Below are positions 52,315-61,280 of a stretch of 64,000 nt of DNA, piece after piece. The stretch is from the NCBI GenBank assembly GCA_947475525.1, contig CANJMI010000016.1, positions 1 through 64,000 on the forward strand. Reading direction: 5' to 3'. A program made the translations under genes and the position numbers. This stretch comes from Polyangiaceae bacterium (GTDB lineage: Bacteria > Myxococcota_A > Polyangia > Polyangiales > Polyangiaceae). Every line of letters starts with the position of its first letter. The first letter of the stretch is position 1. The notes beneath the pieces were generated by a model. The model made no database searches. It saw nothing but the letters and a program-made list of their open reading frames with translations, and was not told the DNA's origin.

Positions 52315-53943
52315 TCAGGCTTTTTTGCGGAAGTAGTCAGCGAACTTGGCGCGGGCGTCTTCGCCAAAGAATCGCTCGCAGGCTTCGTCGAGGCCGGGCG
52401 CCGTTTCGAGGTCGCTTCGGCGCATCACCAGCGCGATTTTGGATCGGCGACGGAGGAAATCGTCGAGCTTCGTGACCATCTCGGTACGGGCCGTGAGCTC
52501 GATCTCGGCGCGGATGTACTCGGCACCTTCGATCAGCACTTCCGCCATCGACGGCTCGCGGCGGATGGACTCCAGCAACTCGAAGGCGCGCATGCCGTAG
52601 CGCCGCCAAAGTCGCGTCGTCAGCGGTTCGGCCGACGCCGGTTGGGTCATGCGGTCGAGGTCCATCAGGCGCGCTTGATGCAAGAATGCGTCGCGCACGT
52701 CAGCCGACGGCTCGCCGTGCCAGGGTCGGTCACGGAACGGAAGCGCGACCCCGAGCCGTTCGACGTGCGACGCCACTTCGTCGCCGACGTTGACGCAGTC
52801 GGTGAGTTTTCCACCGAAGATTGTGAGGTGCGCTTCTGTGCGCGAGACCTCGACGACGTGCTTGCGCGAGAGCTGGAGCCAATCGGCTTGGCTCCCCGTG
52901 CCCGTGACGGCGAGGGGTCTGACGCCGCAGCGCTCCGCTATCACGTCGGCTTCGGTGAGCGGCTTCGGCAGGCGCAGCCGCTTGTTGATGTTGTCGAGCA
53001 CGAAGCGGCGGTCTTCCGGCGTGACTTGGGTTTCGGGCTGCTCGACGCGCGTGTCGGTCGTGCCAATGACGCTCCGGGGCCCCATCGGGATCACGAAAAA
53101 CATGCGGCCGTCGTCGGCGAAAAACGTGAGCACGCGGCGGCTTGGCGTGAGCCGCGGGACGATCAGGTGGATCCCCTTCGAGAAGACGTGCCTCGCTTGG
53201 GTCGTTACCTTGGTGAGAGCATTGTGGCGATCGGCGAACGGGCCGCTCGCATTGACGAGCACGCGTGCGCGGATGTCGAACTCACGACGCGTGAGGACCT
53301 CACGAGCGCGGCAGGTCCAGACGCCGTCGGGGCCCAGGGTCGCTCCGAGCGACTCGACGTAGTTCGTCGCGATGCAGCCGTTGTCGAGAGCCGAGCGCAC
53401 GAAGCCCCATACGAAGCGCGCGTCGTTGTCGTGTAGGAACGCATCCGAGTACTCGAGGCCGCCGTCGAACTCGGCGGGATTCACGATAGGCTCCTCCTCG
53501 GCGATCGTTCGCGCACTCAGCATTCTAGGGCGTTTTGTGAAGAAGCTGCCCATCAGCCAGTAGAGCCAAGCGCCTGCGAGGAGCTTCCAAAGGCCGTGCC
53601 GGAAACCGCGCGGCCTCAGCGTGAAGAAGCGGACCTCGTGCACCGTGGACGGGTGCGTCGCGATGAGGGCGTTGCGCGAGCGGCACAGTTTACGGACGAG
53701 CCCGAACTCCAGCGTCTCGAGGTATTTGATGCCGCCCCAAGCGAGATTCGAGGACTCCTGACTCGTCGCGCACGCGAAGTCCCCGCGATCGATGAGCGCC
53801 GTCCGCGCGCCGCCGGAAGCGAGTGCCGCCGCGCTGACAGCGCCGTTGATTCCCCCGCCGAGGACGAGGACATCGAACGTGCCTTCTTCAAGCTTATGGA
53901 GGTTGGTCTCGCGCAGCGTCACGGTACGCGCGGGTGGTAGCAC
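52315..53943 (-). CDS. glpD: Glycerol-3-phosphate dehydrogenase (FAD, GlpD-type)
   Basis: The N-terminal FAD-binding motif FDVLVLGGGINGAVSAAALASGG is followed by DRGDFACATSQESSNLAWGGIKYLE (typical GlpD), RARVLVNASGPFADRH, KGIHLIVPRL, FFVIPMGPRSVIGTTDT, and LTIFGGKLTDCVNVG, all hallmarks of the quinone-linked enzyme oxidising glycerol-3-phosphate to dihydroxyacetone phosphate at the membrane. The start is uncertain: GTG 53943 or GTG 53922. A longer frame to 55023 is rejected because it overlaps the lipoprotein gene at 54034. The length (542 residues) is normal. Confidence 0.94.
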   Translation of the reverse strand: MLPPARTVTLRETNLHKLEEGTFDVLVLGGGINGAVSAAALASGGARTALIDRGDFACATSQESSNLAWGGIKYLETLEFGLVRKLCRSRNALIATHPSTVHEVRFFTLRPRGFRHGLWKLLAGAWLYWLMGSFFTKRPRMLSARTIAEEEPIVNPAEFDGGLEYSDAFLHDNDARFVWGFVRSALDNGCIATNYVESLGATLGPDGVWTCRAREVLTRREFDIRARVLVNASGPFADRHNALTKVTTQARHVFSKGIHLIVPRLTPSRRVLTFFADDGRMFFVIPMGPRSVIGTTDTRVEQPETQVTPEDRRFVLDNINKRLRLPKPLTEADVIAERCGVRPLAVTGTGSQADWLQLSRKHVVEVSRTEAHLTIFGGKLTDCVNVGDEVASHVERLGVALPFRDRPWHGEPSADVRDAFLHQARLMDLDRMTQPASAEPLTTRLWRRYGMRAFELLESIRREPSMAEVLIEGAEYIRAEIELTARTEMVTKLDDFLRRRSKIALVMRRSDLETAPGLDEACERFFGEDARAKFADYFRKKA

Positions 53944-54033
53944 GGCTCCGGCCGGTCGGGCACGGAGAGCGCGGAGGCTCGGAGGCTCGGCCACTTTTGG
54001 CGCCGACGGGTGTAGCGGTGGTAAACTGGTGCA

Positions 54034-54963
54034 ATGTTCGAGAAGTTCAGCCTTCGACTCGCCGCGATGTCCGGACTCCTTGCGGTCGTGCCCATCGCGT
54101 TCGTGCTGCTTCATTGCTCGAGCGAGGATGTCGTTTTTCCTGACGGTACGGGTGGCGCGACGGGCACGAGTAGCAGCCTCTCGCTCGGCGTCGGTGCCGG
54201 CTCTTCGAGCACGAGCGCCAGCATGAGCGCCAGCGGCGGCGCGGGCGGCACGGGAAACGCGGCGGGGGGCGGCGGCCCGTGCGTGCCGACGGCGTGCGAG
54301 AACAACAAAGTCTACGCCTGTGCCAACTGCATCGATGACGATGGCGACCAGAAAATCGACGCTGCCGACGAGAACTGCCTCGGGCCTTGCGACAACTCCG
54401 AGGACGGGCTCGATCTCGGCATTCCCGGGGCCGGCAACGCTCCCTGCAAACGGGATTGTTACTTCGACAAAGACGGCGGCGCCGGCAACGATGACTGCAA
54501 GCACGATCTGCGATGCGATCCGCTTTCGCCTGAGCCTATCAATTGCTTGTACAGCAATCCGCCTCCCTCGAACGCCGATTGCCCCGCGAAACAATCGGAC
54601 ACATGCCAGAAGATCTGCGCGCCACTGACGCCCAACGGCTGTGACTGCTTCGGATGCTGCGACGTTCCCGGCGGCTCGAACAACTTCGTGTTCATCGGGT
54701 CGAAAGACGCGAGCGACGTTCCCACGTGCACAGTTGCAGACGCCAAGGATCCCGCGAAGTGTCACCCGTGCACGCCGTTCGGTGAGTGCTTCAATCCCTG
54801 CGGCGTGTGCGAGCTGTGCCTCGGCAAGACCACGTTGCCACCCGAGTGCACTCCAGCCGACCAGTGCGCAGACGGAACGCCGTGTGGCCTCGATGGGCAA
54901 GCGCCGTGTCCTTTCGGTGAGTATTGCATCACCGGCTGCTGTCAGCCGCCGAACCCCACGTAG
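54034..54963 (+). CDS. Cys-rich lipoprotein with thrombospondin-3-like Asp motif
   Basis: Start ATG 54034: MFEKFSLRLAAMSGLLAVVPIAFVLLHC, a signal peptide with a lipobox-like cysteine (residue 28), followed by a Ser/Gly/Ala-rich spacer (~35-80). The mature part has many cysteines (CVPTACENNKVYACANCIDDDGDQKIDAADENC ...), with a calcium-binding DDDGDQKIDAADENC thrombospondin-type-3-like motif. Toward the end are paired CxxC-like repeats. Such modules stabilise secreted surface proteins by Ca2+ and disulfides. Function is unknown. The next gene (dbpA) starts 86 bases later. Confidence 0.8.
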   Translation: MFEKFSLRLAAMSGLLAVVPIAFVLLHCSSEDVVFPDGTGGATGTSSSLSLGVGAGSSSTSASMSASGGAGGTGNAAGGGGPCVPTACENNKVYACANCIDDDGDQKIDAADENCLGPCDNSEDGLDLGIPGAGNAPCKRDCYFDKDGGAGNDDCKHDLRCDPLSPEPINCLYSNPPPSNADCPAKQSDTCQKICAPLTPNGCDCFGCCDVPGGSNNFVFIGSKDASDVPTCTVADAKDPAKCHPCTPFGECFNPCGVCELCLGKTTLPPECTPADQCADGTPCGLDGQAPCPFGEYCITGCCQPPNPT

Positions 54964-55048
54964 AACGCGCGGCGCTCCTCGCTCGTAAAACACCACGCGA
55001 GTCGACGTGGCCATCGACGCCATGCGAGCACGTGGGCAGGATGCGCCG

Positions 55049-56425
55049 ATGGCTGACTTCTCGACGTTGACGCTGAACGCCCCTCTGCAACGGGGGCTCC
55101 AGGAAGTAGGCTACGTGGAGATGACCGCGGTCCAAGCCGCGAGCGTCCCGGCGATCCTCGCCGGTCGGGACGTGGCGGCCGAAGCCCGCACCGGCAGCGG
55201 CAAGACGGCCGCATTTGCGCTCGGCATTTTGTCGACACTCAATGTGTTGGAGCTCAGGCTCCAGGGTCTCGTCCTTTGCCCCACGCGCGAGCTCGCCGAC
55301 CAGGTCAGCCGAGAGATTCGCCGGCTTGCCCGCTTCATCCCGAACGTTAAGGTCCTGACCTTGTGCGGCGGCGTTCCGTTGCGACCGCACCTCGCCTCCC
55401 TCGTGCACGAACCGCACATCGTCGTCGGCACGCCTGGACGCATCTTGGAATTGCTCGAGAAGGGGGTTTTGCCCCTCGCTCGGGTGAAGGTTCTGGTGCT
55501 GGATGAAGCCGATCGGATGCTCGACATGGGCTTCGTGGACGATCTTCGCCTGATCATCGCGGCTACGCCGACCGAGCGGCAGACGCTGCTTTTTTCGGCC
55601 ACGATATCGCCCGACATCCGCGAGCTCGGCAAGCAACTGCAGCGCGATCCGCTCGATGTGACGGTGGAGAGCGCACCGGATGAGGTGGTGATCGAACAGA
55701 CGTTCTTCGAGGTCGAGGCGGAGCAGAAGCTCGATGCGCTAGACTCGCTGTTGCGCGTTCATCGGCCTGAATCGGTGGTGGTGTTCTGCAACACGCGGAT
55801 AGAAGTACGGACCATCACCGCCGCCTTGGAGGGGCGTCGTTTTTCGGTGCTCGCGATTCATGGGGAGCTCGAGCAGCGTGATCGCGAAGAGATGCTGGTG
55901 CGCTTCGCGAATCGAAGTTGCACCGTCCTCGTGGCGTCCGATGTCGCCGCGCGCGGCTTGGACATCGCCAACCTGCCGATGGTGATCAATTACGACGTGG
56001 CGAACGACGCGGACACGCATCTGCATCGGATCGGCCGCACTGGACGCGCGGGACGCGAAGGCCTTGCCCTGACACTTTGCGCACCGAGTGAAATCAGGCG
56101 GGTGAACCTGATTGAAGACAGGCTCGGAAAACCCCTGACCTGGAAGCCTGTCCCCTCGGCCGGCGGGGCGAAGGCGCCTCTTCTTGCCCCGTTTATGACA
56201 CTCGCCGTCGACGCCGGCCGTCAGGATAAATTGAGGCCCGGCGATCTGCTCGGGGCACTCACGGGCGACGCGCGGATCCCCGGGACGGCGGTCGGAAAGA
56301 TCGATGTTTTTCCCACGCGTACGTACGTCGCCATTGCCCGTGAAGCCGCCGATGCCGCACTCGAGCGCTTGCGAGCCGGCAAGATCAAGGGACGCTCGTT
56401 CCGCATTCGCAGGATCGGCTCTTAG
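55049..56425 (+). CDS. dbpA: DEAD-box RNA helicase DbpA-type
   Basis: 458 residues with the full DEAD-box set: ARTGSGKTAAFAL (I), PTRELADQ (Ia), GTPGRI (Ib), VLDEADRMLDMGF (II), FSATI (III), ASDVAARGLDI (V), HRIGRTGRAGREG (VI). The C-terminal ~75 residues (KLRPGDLLGALTGDARIPGTAVGKIDVFPTRTYVAIARE...) are the DbpA RNA-binding domain that recognises 23S rRNA hairpin 92. It should unwind RNA during large-subunit assembly. ATG 55049 follows; upstream in-frame ATGs are not needed. A second helicase gene starts right after its stop. Confidence 0.93.
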   Translation: MADFSTLTLNAPLQRGLQEVGYVEMTAVQAASVPAILAGRDVAAEARTGSGKTAAFALGILSTLNVLELRLQGLVLCPTRELADQVSREIRRLARFIPNVKVLTLCGGVPLRPHLASLVHEPHIVVGTPGRILELLEKGVLPLARVKVLVLDEADRMLDMGFVDDLRLIIAATPTERQTLLFSATISPDIRELGKQLQRDPLDVTVESAPDEVVIEQTFFEVEAEQKLDALDSLLRVHRPESVVVFCNTRIEVRTITAALEGRRFSVLAIHGELEQRDREEMLVRFANRSCTVLVASDVAARGLDIANLPMVINYDVANDADTHLHRIGRTGRAGREGLALTLCAPSEIRRVNLIEDRLGKPLTWKPVPSAGGAKAPLLAPFMTLAVDAGRQDKLRPGDLLGALTGDARIPGTAVGKIDVFPTRTYVAIAREAADAALERLRAGKIKGRSFRIRRIGS

Positions 56426-56426
56426 C

Positions 56427-57731
56427 GTGGAGTTTCACGCTCTCGGACTGTCGGCCGAACTCCTGCGTGCGGTCGAGGCGCGCGGATACGCCGCCCCGAC
56501 GACGATTCAAGAACTCGCGATCCCCGCGATCATGGAGGGACGAGACGTCGTGGCCTGCGCGCAAACCGGCTCGGGCAAGACGGCGGCGTTCGCGTTGCCG
56601 CTGCTCGAGTTGCTCCTTGGCGAGCGTGAAGAGCATCCTCGTCCGGTGCGCGCGCTTGTGCTCGTGCCAACGCGGGAGCTTGCCGCACAGGTTGCGGCCG
56701 AGTTGCGCCTCTACGCGCGCTCGCTCCGACGGGCCATCAAGGTGGAGGCCGTCTTCGGTGGCGTTTCCATCAATCCGCAGATGATGGCGCTGCGCGGTGG
56801 GGCGGACGTGGTGGTGGCGACGCCGGGACGGCTCTTGGACCTCGTCTCACATCGTGCGGTGGACCTAAATAACGTGCGCACGCTCGTCCTCGATGAGGCC
56901 GACAGGCTACTCGACCTCGGTTTCACCGACGAGCTCCATGCCATCCTCGAGCGCATCCCGGCGCGTCGGCAAAATCTCCTTTTCTCGGCCACTTTTCCTG
57001 CAAAAATCGAGGCGCTGATCCGCACGTGGCCAGGGACTCCGCTGAGGCTCGACGTCCCCTCGACCGAGGCTAACGAACCCGTCATCGAGCAACGCGCCAT
57101 CGTGGTCGATGCGGGCGAACGCACGTCCCTCCTGTGCCATCTGGTGGCGACCTATGCGTGGCCGCGCGTGCTCGTGTTTGTCGCCACCCGGTACGCGACG
57201 GAGCACGTGGCGGAGAAGCTTTGTCGTCGAGGCATAAAGGCCGAGGCCCTGCATGGCGACCTCAGCCAGACGGCCCGTACGTTCGCGCTCGCCGAGCTCA
57301 AGGCGTCACGGTTGCAGGTGCTGGTTGCGACCGACGTGGCCGCTCGCGGTCTTCACATCGAAGGGTTGTCGGCCGTGGTCAATTACGAGCTGCCACGCTC
57401 AGCCGATGATTACGTGCATCGCATCGGCCGCACCGGGCGCGCGGGTCACCATGGCGTGGCCATCAGTTTCATTCGTGCGGAAACCGAGGCGCACTTTCGT
57501 TTGATCGAAAAGCGTTACGGAAGGTGGATCCTTCGCGAGCACGTACCGGGCTTCGAGCCGACCGAGACGGAGCTGCCTCAGGGGCGCGTGGCGAGCGACT
57601 CCAATGGCGGCATCAAGGGCCGAAGGACGAGCAAGAAAGACCGTTTGCGGGCTGAAGCCGCCGCGCGTGGCGAGCCTGTCAGATCTACGGTGGAGGAATG
57701 CCGGCTAGGGAAAGGTGACACCGGCCCTTAG
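56427..57731 (+). CDS. DEAD-box RNA helicase, RhlE-like
   Basis: GTG 56427 follows the dbpA stop by one base, so translation is probably coupled. The 434-residue protein has CAQTGSGKTAAFALPLLELLL (I), VPTRELAAQVAAELR (Ia), ATPGRLLDLV (Ib), VLDEADRLLDLGFTDELHAIL (II), FSATFP (III), ATDVAARGLHI (V) and HRIGRTGRAGHHG (VI). A basic C-terminal tail (KGRRTSKKDRLRAEAAARG) binds RNA non-specifically, like RhlE. It lacks the DbpA-specific domain of its neighbour. Both may assist ribosome or mRNA remodelling. Confidence 0.92.
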   Translation: MEFHALGLSAELLRAVEARGYAAPTTIQELAIPAIMEGRDVVACAQTGSGKTAAFALPLLELLLGEREEHPRPVRALVLVPTRELAAQVAAELRLYARSLRRAIKVEAVFGGVSINPQMMALRGGADVVVATPGRLLDLVSHRAVDLNNVRTLVLDEADRLLDLGFTDELHAILERIPARRQNLLFSATFPAKIEALIRTWPGTPLRLDVPSTEANEPVIEQRAIVVDAGERTSLLCHLVATYAWPRVLVFVATRYATEHVAEKLCRRGIKAEALHGDLSQTARTFALAELKASRLQVLVATDVAARGLHIEGLSAVVNYELPRSADDYVHRIGRTGRAGHHGVAISFIRAETEAHFRLIEKRYGRWILREHVPGFEPTETELPQGRVASDSNGGIKGRRTSKKDRLRAEAAARGEPVRSTVEECRLGKGDTGP

Positions 57732-57747
57732 ACGGCCGCGCCTTCGC

Positions 57748-58191
57748 TCATTCCGGGTCGTCGCTACCGCGAAAGCCCCAGAGCCAAATCGACGCGCCCG
57801 CGAGGGACGGAAGGACCACCAGTACCGTCAAAGCGCCGAAGATCGCGTTGTTCTTCGGGTCATTCGAGGCCGCAACGCCTGCGACTCGAATGAACGCCTT
57901 GACCGCGGTGATGAGCCAATTGGCGAAGTTCGGCACGATCGTCAGCCAGACGAGGCAGGGCAGCGTCGGGGCCTCGAGTCGAAGCCGCGGCAAGCTCCAC
58001 GCGACGCCCAGCATCCAAAATGCGCCGAGGAGCGCGTTGAGATGCGCCGCCAGCATCGCGTGCGGGTCGGCATCGAGTTTGCCCGTCATCGCCGCCGCCA
58101 CGAGAAACCCCGTGAACAGGCCGAGTACGATCAAAAGCGCGGCTGCGCGACCAAGTAAACGAGCGAGCGGCCGGCTGGCGGAGGGAACCAT
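57748..58191 (-). CDS. Small four-helix membrane protein, hydroxylaminobenzene-mutase-like
   Basis: ATG 58191 gives a 147-residue protein with about four membrane helices: AAALLIVLGLFTGFLVAAAM, MLAAHLNALLGAFWMLGVAWSL, LVWLTIVPNFANWLITAVKAF, and GALTVLVVLPSLAGASIWLWGF. The pattern resembles small (hydroxyamino)benzene-mutase-like membrane proteins (HL...G.fw...G). The enzyme assignment is not certain; motif matches are few. It lies just downstream of the metallophosphoesterase gene on the same strand and ends 17 bases from the RhlE-like gene's stop, tail to tail. Confidence 0.55.
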   Translation of the reverse strand: MVPSASRPLARLLGRAAALLIVLGLFTGFLVAAAMTGKLDADPHAMLAAHLNALLGAFWMLGVAWSLPRLRLEAPTLPCLVWLTIVPNFANWLITAVKAFIRVAGVAASNDPKNNAIFGALTVLVVLPSLAGASIWLWGFRGSDDPE

Positions 58192-58201
58192 GCCCGCGAC
58201 C

Positions 58202-59395
58202 TTAGCCGTGCCGATGCACGCGCACGAGGCTCTCTTCACCCGGCACTCCGATACGCAGCGGAAAGCCATAGTGTCCCGTCCCGCGATGCACGTAGAGCCG
58301 ATTGCGTCCCAAGGCCCAGAGCCCATGGTCGGGGACCTTCGAGAACGCGCTCACCACGGTGTACGGAAGGCCGATGCCGACGAGGCCGAGCTGACCGCCG
58401 TGCGTGTGCCCGGAGAACACGAGGTCTGCTTCGCCATCGGGGACATGCACAAACGCGCCGGGATCATGGAGCATGACGATGCGGAGCGCGCCTTCGATCC
58501 GGGGATGTTTCTCGCAGGCGGCGATCGTTTTTCGAGCGCGCTCGCGGAAGTGGAAGTCGATACCGACGATCTGCACGGGACCGGCCTCCGTCTCGAGCGT
58601 GCGCGCATCGTCGATGAGCAGCGTCGCACCGATGTCGGCGAGCGCATCGGCGACGGTGTCGGGAGCCTCGTGGTCATGGTTGCCGCGGCACGCAAATACG
58701 CGCCCCTTGAGCGCCGCGAGCGGAGCGAGACCGCGTGCGAGGGCAACGCGCGCGCCGTGCGATTCCATCGTGAGAAAATCGCCGGTCAAGAGCACGATGT
58801 CGGGGTCGGCTTTTACCGCGCGCTCGGCAATGCGCCGCAGACGCGCCTCCGACATGAAGGGGCCGAGGTGTGGGTCCGTCAGTTGGACGACGCGCAGCGG
58901 CCGCGCGACTCGGGTCTCGCCGTGGGGGTGCCGTGCAAGCCTGTCTGTCGATGTTCCGTCGAGCGCGACGTCGCGTTCCTCGAAGCGATGCCGCAGGCTT
59001 TGCACGAGACCCATCGCAGCGAGCCCGAATGGAATGCCGAAGGCATGCGGCGTGAGCCCGAGCCCCGCAGCGATGGCCCAAGGGATCGCGAGAAACGTCG
59101 ATGCCGCGAAGTAGGACGCGGGCACGCTCACCGTCGCGCGGTACCACGCAGGGCGCAGGGCCGGTCGCGCCAGCATCAAAAAATTGATGAACACAAGAGC
59201 GTGCAGTACGCCGTACGCAGGAAGGAGCGCGCCTACGTGTCGCGCGAGGGTCGTTGCCACGAGTGAATGAATCGTGAGCAGAAACCCGACAAAAACTGCG
59301 TAAAAACGACCGCGCGCCGCACCCGCTATGATGACGGTCAACGCCGTCGCGACGAGCGAGAGCCAAGGGAACACGTCGAGCGTACGAGCATGCAT
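58202..59395 (-). CDS. Membrane-anchored metallophosphoesterase
   Basis: The start is ATG 59395. Four membrane helices occupy the first ~165 residues (LSLVATALTVIIAGA, FVGFLLTIHSLVAT, LHALVFINFLMLAR, VPASYFAASTFLAIPWAIAAG). A calcineurin-like catalytic domain with all metal motifs follows: LTDPHLGPF (DxH), VLLTGDFL (GD), GNHDHEAP (GNHD), MLHDPGAF (His), and FSGHTHGGQ (GHTH). It resembles the UDP-2,3-diacylglucosamine-type or YkuE/PaeD-like phosphodiesterases. The substrate is unknown. An upstream in-frame extension (to 59638) lacks family sequence. Confidence 0.92.
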   Translation of the reverse strand: MHARTLDVFPWLSLVATALTVIIAGAARGRFYAVFVGFLLTIHSLVATTLARHVGALLPAYGVLHALVFINFLMLARPALRPAWYRATVSVPASYFAASTFLAIPWAIAAGLGLTPHAFGIPFGLAAMGLVQSLRHRFEERDVALDGTSTDRLARHPHGETRVARPLRVVQLTDPHLGPFMSEARLRRIAERAVKADPDIVLLTGDFLTMESHGARVALARGLAPLAALKGRVFACRGNHDHEAPDTVADALADIGATLLIDDARTLETEAGPVQIVGIDFHFRERARKTIAACEKHPRIEGALRIVMLHDPGAFVHVPDGEADLVFSGHTHGGQLGLVGIGLPYTVVSAFSKVPDHGLWALGRNRLYVHRGTGHYGFPLRIGVPGEESLVRVHRHG

Positions 59396-59518
59396 GGTGG
59401 ATGTGCCGGCGGCGAGCGCGCGGTCGAATGCGGCATAGCGCGAGCGACGTCGAAGTGAAAGCGATGGTCTCCGCCGATTCGCGTTTGCGTGGTGGCGCGT
59501 GGTAGTGTCTCGCGCCTT

Positions 59519-60256
59519 ATGAACGGGCGACATCTTCTCCTCGAGAGCCCCGCAATGGGCCGGCGCGTGCACATGTGGACGTTCGGCGACGCGGGCAAAC
59601 CGTTGGTCGTTTTTCCCTCGAACGCGGGGGTCGCGCACGAGTGGCAGAAAGGCGGCATGATCGACGTGCTCGCTCCGCTGATAGCGCAGCGCCGCGTGAA
59701 GATTTATTGCCCGGAGACGAACATCTCGCGGAGCTTTTCAGGCCACGGAAAGAGCATCGATGAGCGCATGGCGAACCACAGCGCCTACGAGCGATTCGTC
59801 ATGGATACGCTCGTTCCGTTCGTCCACGACGATTGCCGCGCGTCGCACGACACCGTCGTCACCACCGGCTGCAGCATGGGCGCGATGTACGCGTCGCTGT
59901 TCGTTTTGAAGCACCCCGAAACGTTTGGCCAGGCGCTCTGCCTCTCAGGCAAGTACCGCGCAAGCACGCTGTTTGGCGGCGCTTCCAGCTCCGAGCTTTA
60001 TTTCAATGACCCGCTCGCGTTCACGCCGAACCTCTCCGGCGCGGCGCTCGAGCGCGTGCGGCGTCGCGTCCATGTGACGGCGGTCGTCGGGCGCGGCGCG
60101 TTCGAGGAAGGCTGCATCAAAGAGACGGCCGAGCTCGCGGCGTGCCTCGACGCAAAGGGGATCCCCAATCACGTTGCGTTCTGGGGCGAAGACAGCCGCC
60201 ACAACTACACTTGGTGGCAACGCCAAGCCTCTCACTACCTGAACCAAATTTTCTGA
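59519..60256 (+). CDS. Putative esterase of the alpha/beta-hydrolase fold
   Basis: ATG 59519 begins a 245-residue protein with the esterase pattern PLVVFPSNAGVAHEWQKGGMIDVLAPLI, a nucleophile elbow TTGCSMGAMYASLF (GxSxG, Ser in CSMG), an Asp/Glu-rich C-terminal half, and a candidate catalytic His in EDSRHNYTWW. It resembles the putative esterase / antigen-85-like group that act on glycolipids or thioesters. No signal peptide is seen, so it should be cytosolic. The menB gene starts 12 bases after its stop. Confidence 0.82.
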   Translation: MNGRHLLLESPAMGRRVHMWTFGDAGKPLVVFPSNAGVAHEWQKGGMIDVLAPLIAQRRVKIYCPETNISRSFSGHGKSIDERMANHSAYERFVMDTLVPFVHDDCRASHDTVVTTGCSMGAMYASLFVLKHPETFGQALCLSGKYRASTLFGGASSSELYFNDPLAFTPNLSGAALERVRRRVHVTAVVGRGAFEEGCIKETAELAACLDAKGIPNHVAFWGEDSRHNYTWWQRQASHYLNQIF

Positions 60257-60268
60257 GCGGACCCATCC

Positions 60269-61162
60269 ATGGTGAGCGAGACGTTCGATCCGGCCGCATG
60301 GCAATCCGTTCAAGGCTTCGCCTTTGAGGACATCACCTACCACCGCGCCGTAGGCCAGGGGACGGTGCGCATCGCGTTCAATCGGCCAGAGGTTCGCAAC
60401 GCGTTTCGACCGCGCACGGTGGACGAGCTCTTCCTTGCGCTCGACCATGCGCGGCAATGGAGTGACGTCGGCACGGTGCTGCTGACGGGGAACGGCCCCT
60501 CGCCCAAGGATGGCGGCTGGGCGTTTTGCTCGGGGGGCGACCAGCGCATCCGCGGCAAGGTTGGCTACCAGTACGAAGGCGAGCCTGGGAGCATCGATCC
60601 GGCCAAGCTCGGTCGCCTTCACATCCTCGAAGTGCAGCGCATGATCCGGTGCATGCCCAAGGTGGTCATCGCGGTTGTGAGCGGTTGGGCGGTGGGGGGA
60701 GGGCACAGCCTGCACGTCGTGTGCGACCTGACGCTCGCGAGCCTCGAGCACGCGAAATTCAAGCAGACCGACGCGGACGTCGCGAGCTTCGATGGTGGAT
60801 TCGGGTCCGCGTACCTCGCGCGCCAAGTGGGTCAGAAGCGCGCCCGCGAAATCTTCTTCTTGGGCCGGACGTATTCGGCCGAAGAGGCCGTTCAAATGGG
60901 GATGGCAAACGCGGTCGTGCCGCACGGCGAGCTCGAAAAGGTCGCGCTCGAATGGGCCCAAGAAATCAACGCGAAGAGTCCTACCGCGCAGCGCATGCTG
61001 AAGTTCTCGTTCAACATGATCGACGATGGGCTCGTTGGGCAGCAAGTCTTCGCCGGGGAAGCGACGCGTCTCGCTTACATGACGGATGAAGCGGCCGAAG
61101 GTCGCGATGCGTTTCTCGAAAAGCGCGAGCCGGATTTCTCTAAATTTCCCTGGTATTACTGA
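60269..61162 (+). CDS. menB: 1,4-Dihydroxy-2-naphthoyl-CoA synthase (MenB-like)
   Basis: 297-residue crotonase-fold enzyme with MenB features: ITYHRAVGQGTVRIAFNRPEVRNAFRPRTVDEL, GGWAFCSGGDQRIRGKVGY, VVSGWAVGGGHSLHVVCDLTLAS, FGSAYLARQVGQKRAREIFFLGRTY, and the ending FLEKREPDFSKFPWYY. MenB closes the naphthoquinone ring in menaquinone synthesis. ATG 60269 is just upstream of the conserved part. The neighbour esterase and Coq4-like gene on the same strand suggest a respiratory-quinone-linked group, though the other men genes are not in this window. Confidence 0.94.
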   Translation: MVSETFDPAAWQSVQGFAFEDITYHRAVGQGTVRIAFNRPEVRNAFRPRTVDELFLALDHARQWSDVGTVLLTGNGPSPKDGGWAFCSGGDQRIRGKVGYQYEGEPGSIDPAKLGRLHILEVQRMIRCMPKVVIAVVSGWAVGGGHSLHVVCDLTLASLEHAKFKQTDADVASFDGGFGSAYLARQVGQKRAREIFFLGRTYSAEEAVQMGMANAVVPHGELEKVALEWAQEINAKSPTAQRMLKFSFNMIDDGLVGQQVFAGEATRLAYMTDEAAEGRDAFLEKREPDFSKFPWYY

Positions 61163-61280
61163 CGCTCGGTCGGACTGCGGGGCGAGCGCAAGGTCAGCCT
61201 CATGCCGCGGCCCCACCGCGGGGTACACGCCCGTGGGAATAGCGGCTCCGCAAGCTCGGTTTTGCAGCGGAGGCCCACAC

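Noticed and set aside
53944-55023. Extension of glpD by about 360 codons at the N-terminus
   Set aside because: It overlaps a lipoprotein gene with its own signal peptide on the other strand; the extension has no domain and the FAD motif begins right after GTG 53943/53922.
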